Positions 24,859 through 33,744 of a DNA stretch of 64,000 nucleotides are shown in pieces (the stretch's first letter is position 1; every line of letters starts with the position of its first letter). The stretch is from Eubacterium sp. GTDB taxonomy: Bacteria > Bacillota > Clostridia > Acetivibrionales > DSM-1351. The notes beneath the pieces were generated by a model that saw nothing but the letters and a program-made list of their open reading frames with translations, was not told where the DNA came from and did no database searches. The position numbers were made by a program, and so were the translations under genes. Location: NCBI GenBank assembly GCA_029266335.1, contig JAQSXC010000009.1, positions 38,144 through 102,143 on the forward strand, written 5' to 3'.

Positions 24859-24900
24859 AAACCCATAAGCGCGGCCGAAAAAGCCAAGCTTATGGGTTTT
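24859..24900 (+). terminator. terminator of sdaAB-sdaAA
   Basis: Perfect 12-bp stem AAACCCATAAGC / GCTTATGGGTTT with a 17-base loop, ending TTTTAT. It starts three bases after the sdaAA stop. The stem is symmetrical enough to serve the convergent yjfB-like gene as well. Confidence 0.85.
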
Positions 24901-24915
24901 ATGTCTGGATATGTA

Positions 24916-25092
24916 TCAAACACTCTGATCGAAATTTCCTCCAAGGTGTGGGCTCACACTTAGTTCCATCATTTTGGTCAAGGCTTCAGAATCTTCCAAA
25001 GCCGTATCCATTGCAAGTTTTGTTACAGCCAGTCCGACTTTCTGACTGACAGAAGCCTGTGACTTCAGCACTGATAATTCAGCTATATCCAT
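24916..25092 (-). CDS. YjfB-like small protein (putative motility family)
   Basis: A 58-aa frame with a good AAGGAGTGGTTTAGAA ribosome site. It starts MDIAELSVLKSQASVSQKVG, contains LAVTKLAMDTALEDS and ends SVSPHLGGNFDQSV. This matches the YjfB family: start MDIA(x)LS, a central KxAMDTA motif and an end SVxPHLGxNxD. The family is annotated as putative motility proteins without a defined role. It is single and unconnected to flagellar genes here. The following gap (25,093-25,436) holds a terminator-like hairpin and no gene. Confidence 0.8.
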   Translation of the reverse strand: MDIAELSVLKSQASVSQKVGLAVTKLAMDTALEDSEALTKMMELSVSPHLGGNFDQSV

Positions 25093-25278
25093 TTCTAAAC
25101 CACTCCTTCTAAATTTTAATGATATGATTTCTTCTTAATTCTTAAATGGATTTACAAGTATAATGTAATTTTACATCATTCAACATTAAACTACAACATA
25201 TTTCTGGTAATCCTGACTTATTTAAACATTGCTGATGTCTGCAGTTCAAAACCCGGGGAATTTCAAGAAAATAAGGAG

Positions 25279-25320
25279 ACAGGGAGATTTACTCAAGGGT
25301 AAATTGGCAAACCTGTTTTT
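25279..25320 (+). promoter_or_regulatory. terminator-like hairpin in the leader of the methionine-synthesis genes
   Basis: ACAGG (25,279-25,283) pairs with CCTGT (25,312-25,316), and inside it ATTTAC (25,287-25,292) pairs with GTAAAT (25,299-25,304); TTTTT follows. It lies 117 bases before the homocysteine methyltransferase start on the same strand, where no upstream co-directional gene needs it. It could be an attenuator. I could not match the preceding bases to an S-box, T-box or B12 element. Confidence 0.35.
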
Positions 25321-25436
25321 CCAGTCATATTCCTTGACTGACACAATAACTAAACGTATAATTATTCAAAGGGTATACAGAACGGGCTATAAGCCTTGAA
25401 ACTACAGCCTACATTAAAATAAGGAATTGTATTGCC

Positions 25437-27200
25437 ATGAATATATTCGATAACAAGGACTATTTTCTGTTTGACGGTGCAATGGGTACCTATTACTCCT
25501 CCAGGCATGACAGCAACATAGCTTGTGAAACTGCAAACCTGACAGACAGAGACGCAATTTATAACATACATAAAGAATACATCAATGCAGGTGTTAATGC
25601 CATAAAGACAAACACCTTTGCTGCCAACAGGTTCTCTTTGGCCTGTGAGCAGGCAGAGGTGGAACAGGTCATAAAAAGCGGCTGGCAAATTGCCAACAGG
25701 GCTGTTAAAAATCATAATGTGACTGTGTTCGCAGATATTGGACCGATTCCGGTAACCGAAGGTACTGATGAAGAGGAAGAATATAAAGAAATAGTTGATA
25801 TTTTTTTGGACTGCGGTGCTGAGTACTTTCTTTTTGAAACTTTTCCGAAATACGATATACTGCTTGAATTGTCAGCCTATATTAGACTCAGAAAGCCGGA
25901 GGCTTTAATAATCACCTCCTTTGCCGTCTATCCTGACGGATATTCCAAAGAAGGTCTGTTTTATATGGATATTTTCAACAAGGTTGCCAACAGCGGGCTG
26001 ATTGACGCTTATGGTTTTAATTGTATCAGCGGTCCTGCGCATATGTGCAGACTTGTAAGTGAGTTGGATATAAAAGGTAAAGTTGTATCTATTATGCCCA
26101 ATTCAGGTTATCCGTCTTCAGAACGGGGCAGGGCTGTTTACGTTGACAATTCCGAATACTTTTCCGGAAAAATACTGGAATTAAAAAATCTTGGAGTAAA
26201 AATACTGGGAGGCTGCTGTGGAACAACTCCCAAGCATATTGCGGTGACTGCCGGCTTGCTGTCTTCAAATGCAGTTCCGGTTGATAGAAATGAGCTTCAG
26301 AGTGATACCGTCATAAAAGATTCATATAGAGAGCAATTAATCCAAAAGCTTGTGACTGAAAAAAAGTCAATTCTGGTTGAAATAGACCCTCCATTTGACA
26401 CTAACTGGGAGTATATGCTCAGAGATGCTTTTCTCTTAAAACAGGCCGGCGCGGATATGATTACAATTTCAGACTCACCACTGGCCAAGGCCAGGGCCGA
26501 CAGTGCCATACTGGCCGCAAAAATACAGCGGGAAACCGGTGTGCCTGTCATGCCTCACATAACCTGCAGAGATAAAAATTTGCTGGGGATAAAAGCAACT
26601 CTGCTGGGACTGAGTATTGAGGGTATAAGAAATGTATTGGTAGTCACAGGAGACCCAATTGCCAATATAGAGAGAAAAGATGTTAAAGGCGTCTTTAGCA
26701 TGAACTCATCAAATCTTGCAAATTATGTATCAAGTTTGAATACAAATATATTTGGAAATGCTTCCTTTGAAATCGGAGGTGCCTTAAATGTAAACGCCTT
26801 TAATTTTGAAGCGGAGTTAAGACGTGCACTTAAAAAAATAGAAAATGGAATAAGTTATTTTCTTACACAGGCTACCTATACAGAAACGGCAGTAAATAAT
26901 ATTATTAAGGCAGTTGAAATATTGAAGGTGCCTGTATTTGCCGGCTTGATGCCCATAGTCAGCTTCAGGAATGCCCAGTTTATAAATAATGAAGTTCCTG
27001 GTATAACAATAGATGAGGCAACCATTGAAGGCTTCAGGGACAAGAGCAGGGAAGAAGCGGAATTGCTGGGAATAGAACTTGCAATGAAGTGCATTAATAA
27101 GTTGTATGAGCATGTGTCGGGTTTTTATATTATGACACCCCTTAAGAGGACAAATATTGTTTGTGAAATAATAAAAAGAATCAAGGAGATAGAATTATGA
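25437..27200 (+). CDS. homocysteine S-methyltransferase / 5,10-methylenetetrahydrofolate reductase fusion (YitJ type)
   Basis: 587-aa fusion. Residues 1-285 are the homocysteine-binding methyltransferase barrel (DGAMGTYYSSR, then the zinc cysteines in GFNCISGP and GGCCGTTPKH). Residues about 300-587 are a MetF-type FAD barrel (VEIDPPFDTNWEYML, VVTGDPI, and GLMPIVSFRNAQF) that makes methyl-THF. The architecture equals B. subtilis YitJ. The next gene overlaps by four bases and supplies a pterin-binding domain. The B12-binding and activation modules of MetH are absent here. The ribosome site AAGGA is 12 bases from ATG, a weak placement. Confidence 0.88.
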   Translation: MNIFDNKDYFLFDGAMGTYYSSRHDSNIACETANLTDRDAIYNIHKEYINAGVNAIKTNTFAANRFSLACEQAEVEQVIKSGWQIANRAVKNHNVTVFADIGPIPVTEGTDEEEEYKEIVDIFLDCGAEYFLFETFPKYDILLELSAYIRLRKPEALIITSFAVYPDGYSKEGLFYMDIFNKVANSGLIDAYGFNCISGPAHMCRLVSELDIKGKVVSIMPNSGYPSSERGRAVYVDNSEYFSGKILELKNLGVKILGGCCGTTPKHIAVTAGLLSSNAVPVDRNELQSDTVIKDSYREQLIQKLVTEKKSILVEIDPPFDTNWEYMLRDAFLLKQAGADMITISDSPLAKARADSAILAAKIQRETGVPVMPHITCRDKNLLGIKATLLGLSIEGIRNVLVVTGDPIANIERKDVKGVFSMNSSNLANYVSSLNTNIFGNASFEIGGALNVNAFNFEAELRRALKKIENGISYFLTQATYTETAVNNIIKAVEILKVPVFAGLMPIVSFRNAQFINNEVPGITIDEATIEGFRDKSREEAELLGIELAMKCINKLYEHVSGFYIMTPLKRTNIVCEIIKRIKEIEL

Positions 27201-27982
27201 TTATTGTCGGAGAGAAGTTAAATAGCTCAATTCCCAAGATGTTTGAGCTTATGAAGGCTAAAAATACTGAGGAGATAAAAAGGATTGCTGTTGATCAGCA
27301 AAATGCCGGAGCAAATTTCCTGGATATTAATACTGCAATATTCAGAGATGAAGAGTCCGATATGATGGAGTATATACTGGGCATTGTGCTTGAAAATACT
27401 GACTGCGGTATTATGCTGGATTCGCCGTCACCTGCAGTGATTGAAAAAGCTATTAAATTGGTATCCGGCAGAGAGATTATTATTAATTCGATAACTCTTC
27501 AGGATAGAATAAATGAACTGCTTCCGGTTGTAAAAAACTATAAATCAGGTGTTGTGTGCCTGCCCATTGATAATAACGGCATACCAAAAACTGCTGAAAG
27601 CAGACTGGAGAATTCTCTCAAGCTGATTGAGCTATTGCTGGAAGCCGGCATAGAGAAGAGTAAGATTTATATTGATGTACTTGCTGAAGCCCTTGCTGTT
27701 GATAATGAAGCGGCAAAAACCACCATTGACACTATAGCGGCTCTCAGAAAAGCTCAGCCGGATGTTCATATTATATGCGGAGTTTCAAATGTTTCCTTCG
27801 GCTTGCCAAAAAGGGCCAGTATAAATGCTGCTTTTCTTACAGCCGCCATATATGCAGGCCTTGACAGCGGTATTGTGGATATTACCAACGAACAGATTCA
27901 GAGTACAATATTTATCTCAGAGATGATTGCCGGCCTTGATGAATATTGTATGGAATATCTGGGTTGGTTCAGGGGCAGATGA
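27197..27982 (+). CDS. methyltetrahydrofolate-binding methyltransferase (MetH pterin domain / AcsE-like)
   Basis: 261-aa pterin-binding TIM barrel that presents methyl-THF to a corrinoid cofactor. It starts MIIVGEKLNSS and contains motifs matching the folate-binding residues of AcsE: LDSP (about 74-77), INS (about 95), YIDVLAE (about 157-163) and CGVSNVSFGLP (about 195-205). It overlaps the YitJ-like gene by four bases (ATGA), so the two are translationally coupled. Together they look like MetH split between proteins: Hcy-MetF and pterin. A partner corrinoid protein must be elsewhere if the pair makes methionine through cobalamin. Confidence 0.85.
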   Translation: MIIVGEKLNSSIPKMFELMKAKNTEEIKRIAVDQQNAGANFLDINTAIFRDEESDMMEYILGIVLENTDCGIMLDSPSPAVIEKAIKLVSGREIIINSITLQDRINELLPVVKNYKSGVVCLPIDNNGIPKTAESRLENSLKLIELLLEAGIEKSKIYIDVLAEALAVDNEAAKTTIDTIAALRKAQPDVHIICGVSNVSFGLPKRASINAAFLTAAIYAGLDSGIVDITNEQIQSTIFISEMIAGLDEYCMEYLGWFRGR

Positions 27983-27992
27983 CACCATTAAT

Positions 27993-28028
27993 ATATTTGC
28001 TTAATGGGAATGCATTAAGCAAAATATT
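27993..28028 (+). terminator. hairpin after the methyltransferase gene
   Basis: TTTGCTTAAT and ATTAAGCAAA form a perfect 10-bp stem, extended by ATAT pairs, with an 8-base loop. No strong T-run follows (AATATTGTG), so terminator activity is uncertain. It borders the inverted-repeat element at 28,043. Confidence 0.45.
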
Positions 28029-28042
28029 GTGATAAAATATCT

Positions 28043-28201
28043 AGGCATGATTAATAATAAAACGACCTTTTAAGGCGAGATATTTTTTGTCAATACAAGG
28101 CGGAGGAAGGCGCAATAATTACTTTATTGCAACTGACGACAAGGTCGTATTGGCGGAAAATAGCCGTCTTAAAATGGGGAAGTTATTATTTAATCATGCC
28201 T
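28043..28201. repeat. inverted-repeat element, copy 1 (159 bp, longest)
   Basis: The left end AGGCATGATTAATAATAAA and the right end (read inverted, AGGCATGATTAAATAATAAC) form imperfect terminal inverted repeats of about 35 bp that include TTTTAAGGCG / TTTTAAGACG. The interior continues as a palindrome: AATAC with GTATT, and a central GCAATAA-TTACT-TTATTGC. The whole unit can fold into one long hairpin. Copies 2 and 3 share both ends but lack the middle. A 72-codon open frame through it is not a credible gene. Confidence 0.8.
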
Positions 28202-28282
28202 TACGGCATAAAGATATTATCCATCTGCGGATATTGCTTATGAGCTGTCTTGGAAAAAATTTGCATATCGGAGGTAACACCA

Positions 28283-29995
28283 ATGAAAGACAAACCGTTG
28301 TATGAAGTCAGAAAGATATCTAATCTCAAGGACATGATAGAACAGAGCGCCAGGATTTATTCAGATAAGGCAGCATTCCTTATAAAGACTAAAACCAGTT
28401 CTGATTATGTTCCGGTATCCTACAGGAAATTCAAGGAGGATATTGATGCTCTCGGAACAGTCTTGATGAGCCTTGATCTTAAGGGTAAAAAAATTGCTTT
28501 GATCGGCGAAAACAGATATGAATGGGCTACCTCATATCTTGCTGTCTGTAACGGAACAGGAATTGTTGTCCCTTTGGACAAGGAGCTCCCACAAAATGAG
28601 ATTGAGAATTGCTTACAACGTAGTCATGCAGATGCTATAATTTTTTCCGGTGCTGTTTCAAAAAATATTGAAAATATTCTTAAAAATATCAGTACTTGCA
28701 AGTACTTTATAAACATGGATCTGGAAGAGGATGTGGACGGGCAGCTGTCGTACAGCAAACTGCTTGGCAGGGGTTATGAGCTTATAAGCCAGGGAAACAG
28801 GGCTTTTCTTGATGCGGTCATTGACAACGAAGCAATGGATATTCTGTTGTTTACCTCCGGTACCACTGAAAAATCCAAAGCAGTAATGCTGTCACATAAA
28901 AACATAGCGGCAAATCTTATGGCCATGTGTTCAATGCTTTATATAGATGAGAAAGATGTATTTTTGTCGGTATTGCCCATGCATCATACCTATGAATGTA
29001 CCTGCGGCTTCCTCTGTCAGATGTACAGAGGCTGTACCATCGCTTTCTGCGAAGGCTTACGCCATATTGTGAAGAACCTCAGGGAATCAAAATGTACTGT
29101 AATGAACGGTGTTCCTCTTGTGTTTGAATCCATATACAAGCAGCTGATGAATCAGGTTGCCAAGAAACCCGGAGGTCCTCGTAAACTTAAATTGGGTATC
29201 AGATTGAGCAATATAGCGGGAGTATTTGGTCTTGATATCAGAAAGAAGCTCTTTGCTGAAATACATGAGGCCCTTGGCGGACATCTGAGATTGTTTATCA
29301 GCGGTGCTGCTGCAATTGATCCGGAGGTTTCAAAAGGCTTCCGCAGTATCGGTATAAAGCTGGTACAAGGTTATGGACTTACTGAATGTGCACCTATTGT
29401 GGCTCTTAACAGAAACTGCTGGTTCAAGGATGATGCTGCAGGTCTACCATTACCCGGATTGAAAGTGGTAATTGACAATCCTAACAGTGAAGGAATTGGG
29501 GAAATAAAGGTTCAGGGACCAAGCGTCATGTCGGGCTATTATGAAAATAAAGAAGCTACCGATGCTGCAATCAGGGGTGGATGGTTCTATACAGGAGATA
29601 TGGGCTTCATAGACTCGGACGGCTTTGTTCATATAACAGGCAGAATGAAAAATGTTATTGTTACCAAAAACGGAAAGAATGTATATCCCGAAGAAATTGA
29701 GACCTTGCTGAACAGAAGCGACTATATCAAGGAATCACTTGTTTATGGTACGGATGGTAAGGATGATGTGGTTGTTTGTGCTCAAATAGTGCCCGACAAG
29801 GAAAAAATTGATGAGGATATTAAAAATGGAGTAATCGTGCAGCAGGATGTACAAGCCATTATCAGTTCAGAGGTTAAACGTATCAACAAGGATTTGGTTA
29901 CTTATAAGTATGTAAAGGAATTTACACTGAGAGATACAGAATTTGAAAAAACAACTACCAAAAAGATAAAAAGGTATCAGGAGCTTAAACAATAA
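28283..29995 (+). CDS. AMP-forming acyl-CoA synthetase (long-chain fatty acid ligase type)
   Basis: ANL-superfamily acyl-CoA ligase, 570 aa, that activates a carboxylate as acyl-AMP and transfers it to CoA. Motifs: TSGTTEKSKAVMLSH (P-loop, about 191-205, with EKSKA in place of the commoner GNPKG), QGYGLTECAPIV, YTGDMGFIDSDGFVHITGR, and the C-terminal lysine region FEKTTTKKIKRY. Start at ATG 28,283 follows CGGAGGT. The next gene starts at its stop codon, so the inositol-monophosphatase-family gene is coupled to it. Confidence 0.9.
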   Translation: MKDKPLYEVRKISNLKDMIEQSARIYSDKAAFLIKTKTSSDYVPVSYRKFKEDIDALGTVLMSLDLKGKKIALIGENRYEWATSYLAVCNGTGIVVPLDKELPQNEIENCLQRSHADAIIFSGAVSKNIENILKNISTCKYFINMDLEEDVDGQLSYSKLLGRGYELISQGNRAFLDAVIDNEAMDILLFTSGTTEKSKAVMLSHKNIAANLMAMCSMLYIDEKDVFLSVLPMHHTYECTCGFLCQMYRGCTIAFCEGLRHIVKNLRESKCTVMNGVPLVFESIYKQLMNQVAKKPGGPRKLKLGIRLSNIAGVFGLDIRKKLFAEIHEALGGHLRLFISGAAAIDPEVSKGFRSIGIKLVQGYGLTECAPIVALNRNCWFKDDAAGLPLPGLKVVIDNPNSEGIGEIKVQGPSVMSGYYENKEATDAAIRGGWFYTGDMGFIDSDGFVHITGRMKNVIVTKNGKNVYPEEIETLLNRSDYIKESLVYGTDGKDDVVVCAQIVPDKEKIDEDIKNGVIVQQDVQAIISSEVKRINKDLVTYKYVKEFTLRDTEFEKTTTKKIKRYQELKQ

Positions 29996-30780
29996 TGAAT
30001 AATCACTTAGATGCAGTAATTGACGAAGCAGTTAAACTTGTTAAGGATGTCAGCCGTTTTCTTTTGGAGGACATGGAGGATAAAAAGGTCATAAGGAAAA
30101 GCGGTGATGCAAATTTCGTAACGGATATAGACCTTAAGGTCCAGGAAATAATTCTTAAAAAACTGTACGAAATTCTTCCCGAAAGCAATATAATCGCTGA
30201 AGAGACAATAGCCAACGATTTTAAACTTGGAAAATACACCTGGATTTTAGATCCGGTAGATGGGACTACCAATCTTATGTACGGGTATAAATACTCCTGT
30301 ATTGCTTTGGGATTGGTGGTAGACGGTACTCCTTATGCCGGCATTGTTTACAATCCGTATCTGAACGAAATGTTTACGGCAAAAAAGGGTCAGGGTGCTT
30401 TTGTAAACGGTTTGCCTATTGGAGTAACGGACAGCAAAACTCTTGGTGACAGTCTGATAACCTTTGGAACATCGCCTTATGATAAGGGTAAGGCTGAGGA
30501 AACCTTCAGGGTAAGCAAAAACGTTTTTATGCAATGCAGGGACTTAAGACGTTCAGGCTGTGCGGCTCTTGATATATGCAATGTGGCAGCCGGGCGGATG
30601 GATGGTTTTTATGAGATGGAACTTCAACCCTGGGATTATGCGGGGGCTTCTGTCATTCTGGAAGAGGCCGGCGGTCGTATAACTAACTGGCAGGGAAATA
30701 AGCTTACATATCTCACTAAGGATTCTGCCATAGCTACCAATGTCCATATTCATGAGGAATTGCTGGAAGCAATAAAATAA
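29995..30780 (+). CDS. inositol-1-monophosphatase family protein
   Basis: 261-aa Mg2+-dependent sugar-phosphate phosphatase of the IMPase/SuhB family. Metal site motifs: IIAEE (about 64-68), WILDPVDGTTNLMYG (about 82-96) and WDYAGASVILEEAGGRI (about 205-221). Substrates in the family include inositol phosphates, fructose-1,6-bisphosphate and 3'-phosphoadenosine compounds, so the exact one is open. The ATG overlaps the upstream ligase stop (TAATG). A terminator follows at 30,834. Confidence 0.9.
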   Translation: MNNHLDAVIDEAVKLVKDVSRFLLEDMEDKKVIRKSGDANFVTDIDLKVQEIILKKLYEILPESNIIAEETIANDFKLGKYTWILDPVDGTTNLMYGYKYSCIALGLVVDGTPYAGIVYNPYLNEMFTAKKGQGAFVNGLPIGVTDSKTLGDSLITFGTSPYDKGKAEETFRVSKNVFMQCRDLRRSGCAALDICNVAAGRMDGFYEMELQPWDYAGASVILEEAGGRITNWQGNKLTYLTKDSAIATNVHIHEELLEAIK

Positions 30781-30833
30781 GTTGAGATATTGACTTACAG
30801 AATAAAATAAATGAAAGAACCTCATGCAGATTT

Positions 30834-30868
30834 AACAAGTGCCCGATCAATTCAAGGTGCTTGTTTTT
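30834..30868 (+). terminator. terminator of the acyl-CoA ligase / IMPase unit
   Basis: AACAAGTGCC and GGTGCTTGTT form a 10-bp stem with one G-U or mismatch, followed by TTTT. The rest of the 30,869-31,121 gap is AT-rich with no gene I can support. Confidence 0.7.
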
Positions 30869-31121
30869 GTTTTATGGAAATTAAAATTTTTATAGTAATT
30901 TACCTCCATGATTGGTATCATAAATTATGTAATTATATTGAAGCAATAAATTACTATTGTTCCTTGGGACACATTGTGGACACCTTTGCTTAGTTGATAA
31001 GCTCTAAGGTTAAGCAGATATCATATAGTTGAAAAATTTTCTCTTGAACCTGAGTGTTATACAGCAAATAAGATAAGTGTTTGCATGTTTACAGCATAAT
31101 TTTGAAAATACGGAGGATTTA

Positions 31122-32987
31122 ATGTTTACACCTGAGAATAAATACCAAAGAAGGGTAAATGCCTATGGTAAAAAACTTGAGATATATTCACGTAAAAGCG
31201 GGAGTATAGGTAATTACAAGCTTTTACTGTTCTTTACAGGAATTGCTGCCACTGCGGTTCTTTATATAATGAAGCTCCATATCTTTATGTCTGCCTTACT
31301 TGTACTGTTTATAGCCGGATTCATATATCTGTCAATTGTTCATAACAAACTTATAAGGATTAAAAACTATTCTCAAGCAATGTTTCAGATAAACAATATG
31401 TGCCTTAAAAGAGCAAAGGGTCTTTGGACAGCTTTTACAGATACGGGTGAGGAGTTTGAAAATCATGATCACAGGTATACCTATGATCTCGACCTGTTTG
31501 GAAAGGGTTCGCTTTTTCAGATGATTAACATGACCACAACTTTTTCCGGGAGGCAAAGTCTGGCTGAAATAATACTCAAACCGTTGGATAATGCGGAGGC
31601 TATTGTTCAACGCCAGCAGGCTGTAAAAGAACTGGCAGGGAAACTGACCTTCAGGCATAGGATGTATTCTAATGTACTTATGTCCAACAAAAACATAACT
31701 TTGCCCGATTCCGAGGAAAAAGGCAAAAAAAGGGCTAAAACACTTTTGGACACTATTAATAAGCTGGATGATGTATTTTTGTGGGCAAAACAGAAAAACA
31801 GCACGTATTCGGCATTGTGGTTTAAAACTCTTATTATTGTTCTGCCGCTAATCACAGCACTTACACTGGTTTTGTCGGTTTTTAAAATTGTTCCTTTTTA
31901 TCTTCCTGCTGCAGGTTATGTAATTCAATTTATAATGCTTGGGTATAGGATAAATTTCAGAAATAAAAGCTTTGAGCTTGTTGAAAAATACTCCAATACA
32001 CTTAAAGTATTCAGTTCACTTTTGAAACAGTTTGAAGCCGAAAGGTTTCAAAGCAAGTATATAATGGATTTAAAACAGGTTCTAAAGGGTAATTCGGACA
32101 AGACTGCATGGAAGCAGATTGAGAAGCTGTCAAAGATATGGGAACTGATAGCAAACAGATACAATTTCCTGCATACGGTAGTTAATACCATGACACTGTG
32201 GGACTTCCACTGCATGGTTGCTTTGGAGAAATGGAAGAATACCAGCGGAATATTTGTTGAGAAATGGTTTGGGGTTATAGGCGAAGTTGAAGCTTTATGC
32301 AGTATGGCAGTATTGTGCCATGATAATCCCGACTTTATCCTGCCCCAGGTAGCTGAGTCTTTAAATGGCGGAATAGTTGCAGAAGAACTTGGCCATCCGC
32401 TGCTTACAAAAGGCAGAAAATGCAACGATATCAGTATTACCGCCGGGCAGCCCATACTTCTCATTACCGGCTCAAATATGTCGGGGAAGAGTACTTTCCT
32501 GAGAACAGTGGGGCTCAGCCTTGTTTTGACATATATGGGGCTGCCGGTTTGCGCCAAATCCTTCAGCTGCCCTGTCATGAAGGTTTATGCCTGTATGAGG
32601 ACCAGCGATAATCTGGGACAGAGCGTTTCCTCCTTCTATGCCGAACTTCTCAGGGTGAAAATGATAGTGGAAGCAGTGGACAATGAAGAAAAGGTTTTTT
32701 TCCTGCTGGATGAGATATTCAAGGGTACAAATTCTGCAGACAGGCATACGGGAGCTAAAATGCTTATTACCCAGCTGGACAAAAAGAGAGCCTGGGGGTT
32801 GGTATCCACACACGATCTTGAGCTGGCCGATATGGAAAAGGAAAGTGGAGGCAGAATTCGAAATTATCACTTCAAGGAATACTACAGGGACAATAAGATA
32901 TACTTTGATTATCAGCTCCGAAAGGGAGTGTCGGATACCCGGAATGCAATTTATTTAATGAAAATGGCCGGAGTAAATATCGATTAA
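31122..32987 (+). CDS. membrane-anchored MutS-like ATPase
   Basis: 621-aa protein of an uncharacterised MutS-related family. The N-terminus (about 1-85) has two membrane helices, and two more lie around 230-275. The C-terminal ABC-type MutS ATPase domain (about 430-621) is intact: ITGSNMSGKSTFLRT (Walker A), SDNLGQSVSSFYAEL (signature), FFLLDEIFKGTNSADRHTGA (Walker B) and STHDLEL (His switch). It lacks the mismatch-recognition domain I of MutS and an Smr nuclease domain. A role in DNA repair is therefore doubtful; function is unknown. Start at ATG 31,122 follows CGGAGG. Confidence 0.85.
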   Translation: MFTPENKYQRRVNAYGKKLEIYSRKSGSIGNYKLLLFFTGIAATAVLYIMKLHIFMSALLVLFIAGFIYLSIVHNKLIRIKNYSQAMFQINNMCLKRAKGLWTAFTDTGEEFENHDHRYTYDLDLFGKGSLFQMINMTTTFSGRQSLAEIILKPLDNAEAIVQRQQAVKELAGKLTFRHRMYSNVLMSNKNITLPDSEEKGKKRAKTLLDTINKLDDVFLWAKQKNSTYSALWFKTLIIVLPLITALTLVLSVFKIVPFYLPAAGYVIQFIMLGYRINFRNKSFELVEKYSNTLKVFSSLLKQFEAERFQSKYIMDLKQVLKGNSDKTAWKQIEKLSKIWELIANRYNFLHTVVNTMTLWDFHCMVALEKWKNTSGIFVEKWFGVIGEVEALCSMAVLCHDNPDFILPQVAESLNGGIVAEELGHPLLTKGRKCNDISITAGQPILLITGSNMSGKSTFLRTVGLSLVLTYMGLPVCAKSFSCPVMKVYACMRTSDNLGQSVSSFYAELLRVKMIVEAVDNEEKVFFLLDEIFKGTNSADRHTGAKMLITQLDKKRAWGLVSTHDLELADMEKESGGRIRNYHFKEYYRDNKIYFDYQLRKGVSDTRNAIYLMKMAGVNID

Positions 32988-33133
32988 ATAGTAATTAAAC
33001 AGACAAAAGCAATCGATCACCAGCAGGATTTTACGGACCGAAAGTGCCTTATTTATGTATATTATTCATACATACAAATAAACTATATATCAGAAGTAAA
33101 TTAATTACTTAACTATATGTTTAGGAGTTGTGT

Positions 33134-33631
33134 ATGAATCCTTTTAAGGTTAACGGAAAATTTAACTTGCGAAAGCTTATTATAAGTATTGCCATAAGTG
33201 AAGGTGTAGGACTTTTGAGCGGATTTCTTACCAGAGGCGGAATGGAGATATACAAAAATCTTAAGCAACCGTTCTTCGCTCCGCCCTCCTGGTTATTTGG
33301 AGTTGTCTGGCCGGTTTTATATTTTCTTATGGGTTTTGCAAGCTACAGAATATGGATGTATGCTTCCCAGAAAACTGCAGAGGTAAAAAATGCATTGTTT
33401 TATTATGGAGCACAACTGGCATTCAATTTTTTATGGAGCATTCTTTTTTTCAGATATGGATTAAGAGGTTTGGCTTTTCTAGATTTACTGGTGCTTATAG
33501 CATTCGTAATAATAACCCTGGTACTATTCTATCGAATAGATAAATTGGCAGGATATCTTCTGATACCATATTTATTATGGATCATCTTTGCAGCCTTTCT
33601 AAACTTCTTTGTATGGCAGTTAAACAAGTAA
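33134..33631 (+). CDS. TspO/MBR-family membrane protein
   Basis: Five-helix TspO/peripheral-benzodiazepine-receptor-type protein, 165 aa. Family motifs: KQPFFAPPSWLFGVVWPVLYFLMG (about 49-72, not quoted in full), AQLAFNFLWSILFF and LAGYLLIPYLLWIIFAAFLNF, with the conserved Trp residues. TspO proteins bind tetrapyrroles or sterol-like ligands; the bacterial role is variously regulatory or photo-oxidative. AGGAG lies six bases before ATG 33,134. Confidence 0.9.
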   Translation: MNPFKVNGKFNLRKLIISIAISEGVGLLSGFLTRGGMEIYKNLKQPFFAPPSWLFGVVWPVLYFLMGFASYRIWMYASQKTAEVKNALFYYGAQLAFNFLWSILFFRYGLRGLAFLDLLVLIAFVIITLVLFYRIDKLAGYLLIPYLLWIIFAAFLNFFVWQLNK

Positions 33632-33669
33632 TGACCTCCTGTACACAGAATGGGTGGCATTCGTTACAC

Positions 33670-33702
33670 AATAAAGCGCTGTATTTCTACAGCGTCTTTA
33701 TT
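33670..33702. terminator. bidirectional terminator between tspO and the zinc-ribbon gene
   Basis: AATAAAG-CGCTGT pairs with ACAGCG-T-CTTTATT around a six-base loop; A and T runs at both ends suit both strands. Confidence 0.75.
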
Positions 33703-33744
33703 GCTAAACAAATAAACCGGCTGTCAGGTCGGCCATATTAATAA

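Noticed and set aside
28087-28305. 72-codon frame across inverted-repeat element copy 1
   Set aside because: It starts at a TTG without a ribosome site and mostly translates the palindromic element, then runs in another frame into the acyl-CoA ligase gene.
31035-31075. TTGAACCTGA resembling the 3' part of a TPP riboswitch
   Set aside because: No CTGAGA box or closing helix precedes it, and the downstream MutS-like gene is not a thiamine gene.
32048-32578. 176-codon minus-strand open frame inside the MutS-like gene
   Set aside because: Antisense to the conserved ATPase core, with no ribosome site or recognisable domain.
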